Part shown: in pieces, positions 1 through 9,335 of the stretch
Numbering within the stretch: position 1 is the stretch's first letter
How the letters are laid out: each line of letters opens with the position of its first letter
From: Methylophilus rhizosphaerae
Lineage (GTDB): Bacteria; Pseudomonadota; Gammaproteobacteria; Burkholderiales; Methylophilaceae
Assembly (NCBI RefSeq): GCF_900100975.1
Contig: NZ_FNFX01000004.1
Span: 372,001 to 436,000 of the forward strand
Direction: 5' to 3'
Length of the DNA: 64,000 bases
Position numbers and translations under genes: made by a program
Notes under the pieces: generated by a model
The model's database searches: none
What the model was told of the DNA's origin: nothing
The model's input: only the letters and a program-made list of their open reading frames with translations

Positions 1-575
1 AATCGACCTTGCTGGGGTTGCTGGCAGGTTTGGACACTGTCAGTAGCGGAAAAGTCCTGATCGCCGGTAAAGATATTGGCCAGATGGATGAAGACGGCCG
101 TGCAGCGGTGCGTGCCCAGCATATGGGCTTTGTGTTTCAATCATTTCAGTTGCTGGGCTCGCTGACTGCTTTGGAGAATGTAATGCTGCCTATGCAGCTG
201 GCAGGCCAGCGTAATGCGCAGGCGATTGCAATCGCGGCATTGGAAAGTGTAGGCCTGGCGTCGCGTGCCACGCACTATCCAAAACATTTGTCTGGCGGCG
301 AGCAGCAGCGGGTCGCGATCGCCAGGGCATTTGCCGCCAAGCCTTCGATTTTGTTTGCCGATGAGCCGACCGGTAACCTGGATGTCGCGACTGGCGAAGC
401 GATCATTAAGTTGCTGTTTGATTTAAACACACAGAGCGGGACTACGCTGGTGCTGGTCACGCATGATATGAACCTGGCGCGGCGTTGCCAGCGGGTGCTT
501 AATTTGCAGAACGGCCAGTTGAAGGAAATTGTGCTCAACGAACGCACCGTGACCGATAGCTCGGGAGTGCATTAA
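1..575 (+). CDS. ABC transporter ATP-binding protein, 5'-truncated (YbbA/LolD type)
   Basis: The gene enters from the left edge; the first whole codons read S-T-L-L-G, the end of a Walker A loop, so about 40 N-terminal residues are missing. A Q-loop (FQSFQLL), the ABC signature LSGGEQQRVAIARAF, Walker B (ILFADEPTGNLD) and the switch histidine (LVTHD) are all present, so the nucleotide-binding fold looks functional. The stop overlaps the start of the downstream FtsX-type permease by one base (TAATG), which indicates translational coupling. Such ATPase/permease pairs (YbbAP, LolCD, MacB relatives) extract or move lipophilic molecules at the inner membrane. The substrate is unknown; the YbbA assignment rests on the very large partner. 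Confidence 0.88.
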   Translation, partial: STLLGLLAGLDTVSSGKVLIAGKDIGQMDEDGRAAVRAQHMGFVFQSFQLLGSLTALENVMLPMQLAGQRNAQAIAIAALESVGLASRATHYPKHLSGGEQQRVAIARAFAAKPSILFADEPTGNLDVATGEAIIKLLFDLNTQSGTTLVLVTHDMNLARRCQRVLNLQNGQLKEIVLNERTVTDSSGVH

Positions 576-3088
576 TGCTGGCGTTATCCATTGCCTGGCG
601 TCAGTGCCGCAGCCTGTGGTCATCGGGTGAAATACGTGTATTGCTGTTTGCCTTGATTTTGGCGGTTACGGCGACCACCTCAGTCAGTTTTTTCACTGAC
701 CGTATCAAATCCAGTATGCAAACCCAGGGCAATGTGCTGCTGGGGGCGGATCTGGTGGTGAACTCGGACCATGCCATACCGGCAGCCTACAAGGCAGAAG
801 CACAACAACGCCAATACCAGACCTCGCAGGCGCTGGAGTTTTCCAGCATGGTGCTGAAAGGCGACAGTAGCGAGCTGGCTGAAATCAAAGCGGTGGAAGC
901 AGGTTTTCCGCTGCGTGGCCATTTAACCATTAGCAAGCGGGCAGCCACCGCGAAAGGTGAATTAACTTCAGCAGAAATTCCCGCCAGTGGAACAGTTTGG
1001 ATAGAGCCGCGACTGGCGCAAAAACTCGCATTGAAGATAGGCGATGAAGTCAGCGTAGGTGAAAGCCAGTTCAAGATAGCGGCATTTTTGCTGCAAGAGC
1101 CTTCCCGGGGCGGCGATATGTTCAGTATCGCGCCGCGTCTGCTGATGAATGGTGCTGATGTCGAAGCCACCGGTTTGGTGCAGTTTGGCAGCCGGGTGAA
1201 ATACCAGTTACTGGTTGCTGCCAATAGTGAAGGTACAGAGGTTAACCAGGCGATGGAAGACTACGCCGAATGGCTGAAGCCGCAACTAGCGCGAGGTGAA
1301 CGCGTAGATGATATCCGCAGCGCCCGCCCGGAAATGCGCAATGCGCTGAACAAAGCGCAACAATTCCTCGGCATTGCCTCTATGGTCGGCGTGATCCTGG
1401 CGATGGTGGCGATGTTGCTGGCGAGTATCCCCTATGTGCAGAAAAGCCTGGATGCGTATGCCTTGATGCGCTGTTTTGGCGCGACCAAAAAGCTGATCAC
1501 GCAGATTCTGCTTTATCAGACTTTGCTGCTGGCGTTGGTGGGTAGCGTGATTGGTTGTGTACTGGGCTTTGCCGCGCAATATGGCTTGGCGATTCTAGCT
1601 GGGCGTCTGTTTCTGGAAACCCTGCCTGCCCCTGGCTGGATGCCGGTTTTATTGGGCTTAGTCACCGGATTTTCTACCCTGCTCACGGTTGTCTGGCCGC
1701 AATTGATGCGCTTACGCGCAGTGCCAGCATTACGCATATTGCGCCAGGACCTGGAAGGCAATGTGCACACCAATGGCATCGTGTTTCTGCCAGCATTACT
1801 GGTGTTGGCCGGGCTGGTGTTCTGGCATGCGGGTGATATCAAACTGGCCGGGATTGTATTCGCGGCGCTGGTGGCCTTGGTCGTAGTCGCGGGGTTTCTG
1901 GCATACGCCGGCATGCGTCTTGTACAGTCTTTCAGTGTGCAAAATTTTGGTGTGATCAAGCTGGGTTTGATGGGCTTAAGACGCCGCCCGATATTGACCA
2001 TCGCGCAGGTGGTTGGCTTAAGCATGGGCCTGATGGCAATATTACTGCTGGCGTTTGTGCGTAATGACCTGCTGAAAAACTGGCAAACCTCGTTACCGGC
2101 GGATGCGCCTAACCGCTTTGTCATCAATATCCAGGCTGACCAGATACCCGGCATCAATGCATTGTTAACTTCCCATGCTATCCAGCATGCCGATATTTTC
2201 CCCATGGTGCGAGCAAGACTGATCTCGGTGAACGGCAAGCCCCTGAATGTTGAGCAGTACAAAGATGACCGCGCCAAGCGGCTGGCCGAGCGGGAATTTA
2301 ATTTATCGTGGGCAGCGCAAATGCAGGCCGATAATGAATTGGTCGCAGGGCAGTGGTGGAAGGCTGAAGATGCAGGCAAACCGCAATTGTCTTTAGAGCA
2401 GGGCCTGGCGGAGACGCTTAATCTAAAACTGGGCGATAAACTGACGTATGACGTGGCCGGCACCCAGCTTGACCTGACCATCACCAGTTTGCGCAAGGTG
2501 GAGTGGAACAGCATGCACGTTAACTTCTTCGCGGTGACGCCGCCGAAAGTGCTGGATAACTACGCTGCCAATTACCTCACCAGCTTCCACCTGCCCGCAG
2601 GCAAGGAAGAAGCGCTGAACCAGCTGGTCAGGAAATTTCCCAACCTGACCATCATCAATGTTTCCGCGGTGATGGAACAATTACAAAGCCTGCTTAGTAA
2701 AATGAGTTATGCGATCGAGTTCGTGTTCGGATTCAGTTTGTTAGCTGGCCTTGCCGTGTTGTATGCCGCACTGATGGCGACCCGCGAAGAGCGTGTGCGG
2801 GAGAGCACCTTGATGCGGGTGCTTGGCGCTTCAAGAAAACAGGTCGTTCTCGCCATGCTGGTGGAGTTTTTATGCATAGGCATATTGGCCAGTATCGTCG
2901 CGAATATTTTCACCAATGTCGCCGCTTATTATTTGGCAACGCTGGTGCTGGATATGGAATACCAATTCAATGCATGGTTAAGTATGCAGGCCTTGCTGGC
3001 AGCGATTGTGCTAGTGCCATTCTCTGCCTGGCTGGTGGCACGCAACCAGTTTAACCAGCCGCCCAGGGCCTTGTTACAAAGCGTTTAA
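575..3088 (+). CDS. FtsX-family ABC permease, large YbbP type
   Basis: This 837-residue inner-membrane protein has an N-terminal membrane segment (about residues 20-40), a long extracytoplasmic domain, and then clusters of hydrophobic helices at about residues 265-445, 475-500 and 720-830. The two FtsX-like helix bundles (about 265-385 and 720-830) each contain the typical 'RE..LMR.LGA..' type loop (SLDAYALMRCFGATKK and RVRESTLMRVLGASRK). The size and duplicated architecture match YbbP rather than LolC or LolE. It is coupled to the upstream ATPase by a one-base overlap. The family is thought to export or extract lipids or lipoproteins; the actual substrate cannot be read from sequence. Confidence 0.88.
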   Translation: MLALSIAWRQCRSLWSSGEIRVLLFALILAVTATTSVSFFTDRIKSSMQTQGNVLLGADLVVNSDHAIPAAYKAEAQQRQYQTSQALEFSSMVLKGDSSELAEIKAVEAGFPLRGHLTISKRAATAKGELTSAEIPASGTVWIEPRLAQKLALKIGDEVSVGESQFKIAAFLLQEPSRGGDMFSIAPRLLMNGADVEATGLVQFGSRVKYQLLVAANSEGTEVNQAMEDYAEWLKPQLARGERVDDIRSARPEMRNALNKAQQFLGIASMVGVILAMVAMLLASIPYVQKSLDAYALMRCFGATKKLITQILLYQTLLLALVGSVIGCVLGFAAQYGLAILAGRLFLETLPAPGWMPVLLGLVTGFSTLLTVVWPQLMRLRAVPALRILRQDLEGNVHTNGIVFLPALLVLAGLVFWHAGDIKLAGIVFAALVALVVVAGFLAYAGMRLVQSFSVQNFGVIKLGLMGLRRRPILTIAQVVGLSMGLMAILLLAFVRNDLLKNWQTSLPADAPNRFVINIQADQIPGINALLTSHAIQHADIFPMVRARLISVNGKPLNVEQYKDDRAKRLAEREFNLSWAAQMQADNELVAGQWWKAEDAGKPQLSLEQGLAETLNLKLGDKLTYDVAGTQLDLTITSLRKVEWNSMHVNFFAVTPPKVLDNYAANYLTSFHLPAGKEEALNQLVRKFPNLTIINVSAVMEQLQSLLSKMSYAIEFVFGFSLLAGLAVLYAALMATREERVRESTLMRVLGASRKQVVLAMLVEFLCIGILASIVANIFTNVAAYYLATLVLDMEYQFNAWLSMQALLAAIVLVPFSAWLVARNQFNQPPRALLQSV

Positions 3089-3125
3089 GTCCAGTATCTT
3101 GATGGATACAGGTTAAAATGCACGC

Positions 3126-4337
3126 ATGATTCCGATTTACCCTGCCAACAGTTTAAGTGACGCGCCCTTGCAAGGCGACGTCACATTGAGCGGCCTCACC
3201 AACCCGCCGCCGCTTTCGCTGTATATTCATATCCCCTGGTGTGTGCGCAAATGCCCGTATTGCGACTTCAACTCCCACGAAGCGCGGCAGGAAATCCCCG
3301 AAGCCGCTTATGTCGATGCGCTGATTGCTGACCTTGAACAGGTCACGCCGCTGGTGTGGGGCCGCAAAATCCGCAGCGTGTTTTTTGGTGGCGGCACGCC
3401 CAGTATTTTTTCTGCCGAAGCGATTGATAAGATATTGAGTCATGTGCGCATGCTGACGCCGCTGGAATACGGCGCGGAAGTCACTTTGGAAGCCAACCCG
3501 GGCACAGTGGATATCGCCAACTTCAAAGGTTACCGTGATGCAGGCGTAAACCGAGTTTCGCTGGGGATCCAGAGTTTTCAGCCGCAATATTTAAAAGCCC
3601 TGGGCCGTATCCATGACCGTGAACAGGCGCTGGCCGCCGCCGAGCTGGCGTTGAATACCTTTGATAAGGTGAATCTGGATGTGATGTATGCGTTGCCGGA
3701 GCAAAGCCTGGAGGATGCATTGCAGGACGCCGAAACCGCCTGCCAGATCAAACCTGCACATCTGTCGTTCTACCACCTGACGCTGGAACCCAACACGCCG
3801 TTCCACCGCACGCCACCCAGTTTGCCGGATGACGATACCAGCGCCACCATGCAGGAAGAAATCGAGAAAATACTTGCTGCGAATGGTTACCAACATTATG
3901 AAACGTCAGGCTTTGCGCAGCTTGGCCAGCAATGTCAGCACAACCTGAATTACTGGACGTTTGGCGATTACCTCGGCATTGGGGCCGGTGCGCATTCCAA
4001 ACTAAGTTTTCACGACAAGATTATCCGCCAGAGCAGGCACAAGCATCCGAAGAGATATCTTGAAGCTGTACCGCAAGGGCAGGTGGTAGATAGCGAATGG
4101 CAGATCGGGCGGGAGGATCTGGCGTTTGAATTTATGATGAATGCGTTGCGGTTGGTGGATGGTGTGGAGGCCGGACTGTTTCAGCAAAGGACAGGATTGC
4201 CGCTGCGGGCTATTCAGTCGCAGTTGCTCGAAGCGCAGCAAAAAGGATTGTTGAAGCAAGAGGGTGGAGTGATTGCACCGACATTGCAAGGGCAGAGATT
4301 TTTGAATACTTTGTTGGAAATGTTTTTACCGGAATAG
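3126..4337 (+). CDS. hemW: Radical SAM protein HemW (haem chaperone)
   Basis: The 403-residue protein has a radical-SAM cluster motif with cysteines at 39, 43 and 46 (WCVRKCPYCDFN), followed by the GGGTPS SAM-binding loop and a C-terminal HemN-type domain. CPYCDFN without the extra cysteine of true coproporphyrinogen oxidases is the HemW signature, so this is more likely a haem-binding chaperone than an oxygen-independent HemN. The first 30 residues are a poorly conserved extension. The ATG lies seven bases after a TAAAAT -10-like hexamer (3114-3119) with no Shine-Dalgarno sequence, so the mRNA may be leaderless. The gene is only 38 bp behind the ABC permease. Confidence 0.88.
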   Translation: MIPIYPANSLSDAPLQGDVTLSGLTNPPPLSLYIHIPWCVRKCPYCDFNSHEARQEIPEAAYVDALIADLEQVTPLVWGRKIRSVFFGGGTPSIFSAEAIDKILSHVRMLTPLEYGAEVTLEANPGTVDIANFKGYRDAGVNRVSLGIQSFQPQYLKALGRIHDREQALAAAELALNTFDKVNLDVMYALPEQSLEDALQDAETACQIKPAHLSFYHLTLEPNTPFHRTPPSLPDDDTSATMQEEIEKILAANGYQHYETSGFAQLGQQCQHNLNYWTFGDYLGIGAGAHSKLSFHDKIIRQSRHKHPKRYLEAVPQGQVVDSEWQIGREDLAFEFMMNALRLVDGVEAGLFQQRTGLPLRAIQSQLLEAQQKGLLKQEGGVIAPTLQGQRFLNTLLEMFLPE

Positions 4338-4380
4338 ATTAGCTTGATTGGTATTTAGTTAGGATTCTAATCAGTTCATT

Positions 4381-4429
4381 TCGCCTTTAGGCGACCATTC
4401 TTTCTTATGCTTGTCCATAAGAAAGAATG
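4381..4429. terminator. Paired hairpins between convergent genes
   Basis: A small palindrome (TCGCC, TTTA, GGCGA; 4381-4394) is followed by a perfect 14-bp inverted repeat with a 6-nt loop (4396-4409 and 4416-4429). They lie between the stops of hemW (+) and the minus-strand hypothetical gene, where a bidirectional terminator is expected. There is no clean T-tract on either side, so the terminator role is inferred. Confidence 0.5.
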
Positions 4430-4447
4430 CAACGAGTGTCTACGACG

Positions 4448-5182
4448 TTATTGCGTAGAGCGTCGCGCTTCCAAAACACCCCAACCCAAACTCAATACCA
4501 GCAACAATACTGCACTCCCCACAATCACCGCCAGCTGCGGTTGTTGGTAGAGCCGTTTCACTGGTGTCCGCGCAATCGCCCGCGCATTGGTCTGATAAGT
4601 TTCCACAATATGTGTTTTGACCGCTGTAACCCGCCCCGCCAAATTAGCTACAGAAAAAGAATATCCTTTTAATGATACGGCTTCCGGTAAGTGCAGTGCA
4701 GGCAACGTTAATGCTGGGATATGCCAGCCTGAATTTTGCGAGGCTTGTGTGAGTTGCACGCTCATGACCAGCCCTGCCGGTGCGGTAAAAGCCTCGGTGT
4801 CGACTTCATCGGCTTTCTTGATTCTGTGTGTGATGGTATGCAGGGTTTGTGCATTGGGCACCGCGATCAGTTGCGCAGATTTTGCCCGCTGGTCTGCGGT
4901 CAGCAGGATGCCGCGACTGCGGCTGAGAGTGATGGATTGCTGCACAAAACGTTGTTGTAACACCGGGCTTTGCGGATAGAGTTTGACCGCCAGGCTGTTG
5001 ACGCTTTCACCAGGTAATAGTGGCCACAGCATGGCTTGTTCGTGCTTGGGATTGGCAATGCCAAACGCGGCATGCACCGGTTGATGAACCAGGCCGGTCA
5101 TCAAGCTAAGGCAAAGGATTAATCCCGCCATCATCAGCCAATGTGATCTGTGATTCCACTGGAGACGATGCAAGTGTGTCAT
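4448..5182 (-). CDS. Hypothetical exported/membrane protein, LysM-like segment
   Basis: This 244-residue protein has an N-terminal hydrophobic signal or anchor (about residues 15-38) and a C-terminal transmembrane helix (about 217-236) ending in a short basic tail. The stretch after the signal, MLWPLLPGESVNSLAVKLYP, resembles the opening of a LysM or FimV-type domain ('pGEsv.sLA..lYp'), but no full LysM repeat can be followed. The start ATG overlaps the argH stop by one base (TGATG), so it is co-translated with argH although no functional link is evident. A peptidoglycan-associated role is only a guess. Confidence 0.7.
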   Translation of the reverse strand: MTHLHRLQWNHRSHWLMMAGLILCLSLMTGLVHQPVHAAFGIANPKHEQAMLWPLLPGESVNSLAVKLYPQSPVLQQRFVQQSITLSRSRGILLTADQRAKSAQLIAVPNAQTLHTITHRIKKADEVDTEAFTAPAGLVMSVQLTQASQNSGWHIPALTLPALHLPEAVSLKGYSFSVANLAGRVTAVKTHIVETYQTNARAIARTPVKRLYQQPQLAVIVGSAVLLLVLSLGWGVLEARRSTQ

Positions 5183-6600
5183 CAGCGCCCTAACTGTTCC
5201 CTGGCTTGGGTGATTGCGCGGCGGACTTGTTCGGGGGCGGTGCCGCCGGTGTGGCTACGGCTGGCGACTGAGCCTTCTAGCGTGAGGACTTCAAATACGT
5301 CATCGTTAATCGTTGCGCTAAAAGCCTGCAACTCTGCCAGGCTGAATTCTGCTAGGTCACGGCCGGATTCCACACCCGCTTTCACAGCATGGGCAACGAC
5401 TTCGTGAGCATCGCGGAACGGCATGCCTTTTTTCACCAGGTAATCGGCCAGGTCAGTCGCGGTAGCAAATCCTTCCAGGGCAGCCTGGCGCATATTGTCA
5501 GCTTTCACTGTAATACCGCGCAGCATGTCGGCGTAAATCTGCAAGGTCACCAGTAAGGTATCCGCCACATCAAACAGCGGCTCCTTGTCTTCCTGGTTAT
5601 CCTTGTTATAGGCAAGAGGCTGGCCTTTCATCAGGGTCAGCAAGCCAATCAGGTGACCATACACGCGGCCGGTTTTGCCGCGCACCAGCTCCGGCACATC
5701 CGGGTTTTTCTTTTGCGGCATGATGGAAGAGCCAGTACAAAAACGGTCGGCGATATCAATAAAGCCGAAACGTGGACTCATCCATAAAATCAGCTCTTCT
5801 GAGAAACGGGACAAATGCATCATGAGTAATGACGCAGCTGCATTAAATTCAATCGCAAAATCACGGTCTGATACGGCATCAAGTGAGTTCTGGCAGACGC
5901 TGTCAAAGCCTAATAATTCGGCCACCAGTTCACGCTTGATCGGGTAGCTGGTGCCAGCTAATGCAGCCGCGCCCAAAGGCAAGCGGTTGATACGTTTGCG
6001 TGCATCGGCAAAGCGTTCGGCATCGCGATTCAGCATTTCAAAATAGGCCATCAGGTGATGGCCAAATGTCACTGGCTGTGCAACTTGCAAGTGAGTAAAG
6101 CCAGGCATGATGGTGGCCGCATTTGCTTCGGCTAAATCCAGCAATGAGGTTTGCAGGGCGCGGATGCCAGCAATGGTGTCATCGACTACGCTACGCAGCC
6201 ATAAACGCACATCAGTCGCGACCTGGTCATTACGTGAGCGGCCGGTGTGCAAACGTTTGCCTGCATCGCCGATTTTCTCGGTCAGGCGTCTTTCGATGTT
6301 CAGATGCACATCTTCCAGATCCAGTAACCACTCAAACTGCCCGGCTTCAATCTCCGCCAGGATCTCGCCCAGGCCACGTTTGATATCTTCAACATCCTGC
6401 GCAGAAATAATGTTTTGCGCACCCAGCATGGTGGCGTGAGCAACTGAGCCTTGAATATCAAATCTGGCCAGGCGCTTGTCAAAATCGACCGAAGCAGTAT
6501 AGCGTTTGACCAGTTCGGCCACCGGCTCGTTAAAACGGCCAGACCAGGCCTGGTCTTTCTGGTGCAAAGATGACTGTGTATTAGGGTTGGATGTTGTCAA
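5182..6600 (-). CDS. argH: Argininosuccinate lyase
   Basis: ArgH cleaves argininosuccinate to arginine and fumarate, the last step of arginine synthesis. The 472-residue protein has the fumarase/aspartase-superfamily signature [12 protein letters not shown] with the catalytic serine, and the [14 protein letters not shown] region that binds substrate. Length is normal. The only in-frame start that retains the conserved N-terminal WSGRFNEP block is a TTG at 6600-6598, with a weak upstream purine stretch, so poor initiation may limit expression. It is divergent from the sensor kinase at 6703 and followed with overlap by the hypothetical gene at 5182. Confidence 0.95.
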   Translation of the reverse strand: MTTSNPNTQSSLHQKDQAWSGRFNEPVAELVKRYTASVDFDKRLARFDIQGSVAHATMLGAQNIISAQDVEDIKRGLGEILAEIEAGQFEWLLDLEDVHLNIERRLTEKIGDAGKRLHTGRSRNDQVATDVRLWLRSVVDDTIAGIRALQTSLLDLAEANAATIMPGFTHLQVAQPVTFGHHLMAYFEMLNRDAERFADARKRINRLPLGAAALAGTSYPIKRELVAELLGFDSVCQNSLDAVSDRDFAIEFNAAASLLMMHLSRFSEELILWMSPRFGFIDIADRFCTGSSIMPQKKNPDVPELVRGKTGRVYGHLIGLLTLMKGQPLAYNKDNQEDKEPLFDVADTLLVTLQIYADMLRGITVKADNMRQAALEGFATATDLADYLVKKGMPFRDAHEVVAHAVKAGVESGRDLAEFSLAELQAFSATINDDVFEVLTLEGSVASRSHTGGTAPEQVRRAITQAREQLGR

Positions 6601-6702
6601 AACAAAATTCTTTCTGCCGGAAATGGCCGCCTGACGCGTGCTTGCGCCTGTGGCACTTAATACTTATGATGCTGGCACGATATTATAAACGAACAACACA
6701 TT

Positions 6703-7722
6703 GTGCGTAAAAGCAACCGCATTCCCAATTTCCGCAATCTGGGCATACACTTGCGTGTATTGTTGTGGCATGTTTGCTTGCTGGCCTTGCTGACGATCGT
6801 TAACGCGCAACCAGGCTGGAATGCCTGGCAGTGGGGCAGCGACCTGGCGCAACTGGGCGCGCAGTGGTTGCCGCCATTGTTGCTGGTACTGGGGGCACTC
6901 ACGCTGGTTTATCCCTGGCTGGCACGCTTGCCTTATCGGGCAGGAGGCGCTGCGATTATTTTGCTGGCCCTTGTGATTATGCTAGTGAGTGCTTACGGTT
7001 ATGATGTGTGGATTGCCCCATTGACCGTCGCACAATACTGGCAGGGAATGTTGTTGTGTCTGGGCGATGTGGTGTTGTGCCTGTATTACCTGGATTTATT
7101 ACAGCGTGCCTATTCGCCCGCCATTGCCGAAGCACGTTTGCAGGCCTTGCAGGCGCGTATCCGCCCCCACTTTTTATTTAATAGCCTGAACGCGGTGCTG
7201 TCACTGATTCGCAGCCAGCCGCAACGCGCCGAAGCAGCGCTGGAGGATATGGCCGAATTGTTCCGGGTGCTGATGGCAGATAACCGCGACCTGGTGCCGT
7301 TGTCGCAGGAGCTTGCCTTGTGTCGGCAATACCTGAATATCGAAAAACTGCGGTTGGATGAACGTTTGCACTGTGAGTGGCAACTGGCTGACATCGCTAC
7401 TGACATCATGATTCCCCCGCTGATTTTGCAGCCTTTGTTGGAGAACGCGGTCTATCACGGCATTGAGCCGCAAGCGCAGGGTGGGGTGATCCATATCGAG
7501 ATAAAGCCCAGCGGTAACAGTTTGCTGTTGCGCCTCAGCAACCCTTTGCCGCTGCGCAGTGACAAAGCGGGTGGCAATAAAATGGCGTTGAACAATATCC
7601 GTGAACGCCTGCGCCTGCATTACGACCTGGAAGCGCAGTTGCGGCAATATGAGGCAGGCCAGCGCTATATTGTCGAAATTACTATCCCGACACGTCCCAT
7701 GGCCGAGGTGGTGCATGGCTGA
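6703..7722 (+). CDS. LytS/AlgZ-type sensor histidine kinase
   Basis: The 339-residue protein has four or five N-terminal hydrophobic helices (to about residue 140), then a His_kinase domain (LytS family) in which the phospho-accepting histidine is His156 in RIRPHFLFNSLNAV. A short HATPase module follows (PLLENAVYHGIEPQ as N-box). It lacks a recognisable periplasmic sensor domain, so the stimulus is probably sensed in the membrane. The start is a GTG. The gene overlaps the LytTR regulator by 8 bp, making this a clear two-component pair. AlgZ/AlgR-type pairs are often found close to hemC and argH in proteobacteria, as here. Confidence 0.9.
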   Translation: MRKSNRIPNFRNLGIHLRVLLWHVCLLALLTIVNAQPGWNAWQWGSDLAQLGAQWLPPLLLVLGALTLVYPWLARLPYRAGGAAIILLALVIMLVSAYGYDVWIAPLTVAQYWQGMLLCLGDVVLCLYYLDLLQRAYSPAIAEARLQALQARIRPHFLFNSLNAVLSLIRSQPQRAEAALEDMAELFRVLMADNRDLVPLSQELALCRQYLNIEKLRLDERLHCEWQLADIATDIMIPPLILQPLLENAVYHGIEPQAQGGVIHIEIKPSGNSLLLRLSNPLPLRSDKAGGNKMALNNIRERLRLHYDLEAQLRQYEAGQRYIVEITIPTRPMAEVVHG

Positions 7723-8458
7723 CCGGCAATTACTGATTGTGGATGATGAACCGTTAGCCCGGCAGCGTTTGCGTGACCTGGTCAGCGATATTGGTGGTTA
7801 TGCGGTCATGGAAGCGGGTAATGGCATAGAAGCCATAGCTGTATTGCAAAACGTGTCCATTGATATTGCACTGGTGGATATCCGCATGCCCGGCATGGAT
7901 GGCATTGAATTGGCGCAGCATCTCCGCCGGTTACCGACACCGCCCAGCCTGATTTTCACTACCGCGTATGACCATCACGCCTTGCAGGCGTTTGAGCTTA
8001 ATGCCATTGATTACCTGTTAAAACCGATACGTGCGGAAAGGTTGTCGGCGGCGCTGGCCAAGGCGCGGCCCTTGCAATGGGTGCAATCGCAAGCCTTGCA
8101 ACCATTGCAGGCAACGCACCAGCATCTGAGCATACACGAGCGCGGCAAAGTGCTATTGATTCCGCTGGCAGACGTGCTGTATTTCCGCGCCGAACTTAAA
8201 TATGTGACCGTGCGTATCCGCGAGCAAAGTTACTTGCTGGAAACCTCATTGAACCAGCTGGAGCAGACGTATGCTGACCAGTTTGTACGTGTGCATAGAA
8301 ATGCACTGGTGGCAAGAAATGCAATTGCAGGCTATGAAAAACAGCGACTGCAAAATCCTGACGAAGCAGGAGAACAGGGTTGGGTGGTGCTGATTAAAGG
8401 GATTCCCGATACGCTGGTAGTCAGCCGGCGACATCAACATGTGATCAGGGCCGTATAA
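7715..8458 (+). CDS. LytTR-family response regulator (AlgR type)
   Basis: This 247-residue regulator starts at the ATG at 7715, inside the kinase gene; an upstream in-frame extension is not receiver-like. The receiver has the acidic pair (VDDEP), phospho-Asp55 (VDIRMPGMDG), the T of TTAYDHHA and the switch lysine in YLLKPI. A LytTR DNA-binding domain covers about residues 140-245 (VRVHRNALVAR...). It should bind promoter repeats after phosphorylation by the adjacent kinase. No target sites were recognised in the window. Confidence 0.92.
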   Translation: MADRQLLIVDDEPLARQRLRDLVSDIGGYAVMEAGNGIEAIAVLQNVSIDIALVDIRMPGMDGIELAQHLRRLPTPPSLIFTTAYDHHALQAFELNAIDYLLKPIRAERLSAALAKARPLQWVQSQALQPLQATHQHLSIHERGKVLLIPLADVLYFRAELKYVTVRIREQSYLLETSLNQLEQTYADQFVRVHRNALVARNAIAGYEKQRLQNPDEAGEQGWVVLIKGIPDTLVVSRRHQHVIRAV

Positions 8459-8468
8459 AACGGCCCTG
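8446..8468. terminator. Bidirectional hairpin terminator
   Basis: A 9-bp perfect stem (CAGGGCCGT and ACGGCCCTG, loop ATAAA) overlaps the stop codon of the LytTR regulator and lies before the stop of the convergent membrane-protein gene. The T-tract is poor on both strands. Confidence 0.55.
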
Positions 8469-8491
8469 AGTGATACGTCACTGCACGCTGT

Positions 8492-9166
8492 TTAAGGTTT
8501 TTTCTTTTGTTCTGCCTGCGCAATGATTTTGGCCGCCCACTCTTTGCCGCCCAGGCCAAAGGCAATCGCCAGGGCCAGGAACACGGCGCCAAAGACAATC
8601 ACGAACAAGGAATGGATCAGCTGCATGCCAATGCCCAGTTGTTCCAGGCCAATGAAAATCGCCAGAATCTGGATGCAGTATTCCGCAGATGTGCTGATAA
8701 TCAATGCCTGCTCAAACTTGATACTATGTAACCAGGCAAACACCAGGCGGTTGATGAAGCGTGCGAACAAGGTACCGAAAATCACCACCAGGATGGCGAC
8801 GATAATATGTGGCAGGTAGCTGGCCAGCTCACGCAGCAACAGGGCAACTTCGGTCATGCCTAGCGAGTTGGCGCAGGTAATCACAAACAGCAGGATCACC
8901 AGCCAGTAGATGACCTGGCTGATAATGCCACTGAGCGTGACATTGAAACTGGCGCTGTTCATAAACGCTTCCAGGCCGGAGCGTTTGGCAAATGCATCAA
9001 ACTGGGTGATTTCCAGCAGGCGCTTGACACCGATACGGACTAATTTTGCCACCATCCAGCCAAAAAATAAAATCACGATCACGGCCAGTAATTTGGGTAC
9101 AAAATTGACCAGTTCTACCCAGAACTGGTTGAGAGATGAAAGAAAAATATCAATTTGATACTGCAT
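8492..9166 (-). CDS. Small-conductance channel-like membrane protein (conserved TM helix family)
   Basis: The 224-residue protein has four to five hydrophobic helices (about 20-42, 80-105, 115-140, 160-180 and 185-205). The opening FVPKLLAVIVILFFGWMVAKLV and the repeated helix-plus-basic-loop pattern fit the 'conserved TM helix' group related to mechanosensitive channels, but the MscS beta-domain is absent. The C-terminal GLGGKEWAAK segment is common in this group. A strong Shine-Dalgarno sequence (AAAGGAGG) precedes the ATG. Osmotic or cation gating is suggested by family only. Confidence 0.72.
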   Translation of the reverse strand: MQYQIDIFLSSLNQFWVELVNFVPKLLAVIVILFFGWMVAKLVRIGVKRLLEITQFDAFAKRSGLEAFMNSASFNVTLSGIISQVIYWLVILLFVITCANSLGMTEVALLLRELASYLPHIIVAILVVIFGTLFARFINRLVFAWLHSIKFEQALIISTSAEYCIQILAIFIGLEQLGIGMQLIHSLFVIVFGAVFLALAIAFGLGGKEWAAKIIAQAEQKKKP

Positions 9167-9335
9167 GGGCAGCCCTCCTTTTTAATCATGGATTCCCTTG
9201 TTTTTAGCAGTATTCCTGCCGGGATACTTTATTAGGATAACTCAATCCGGCTGATCTGTGGCGTAAAAGGTTGGCGCATGACCAAGCGCAAAACGGGCAG
9301 GGGCTGCGGCTAATCCCCTATGTTAAAATGGCGGC

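Noticed and set aside
1516-2514. Long antisense open frame opposite the FtsX-type permease
   Set aside because: The plus-strand protein is a clear family member; the opposite frame lacks any motif and follows from codon bias.
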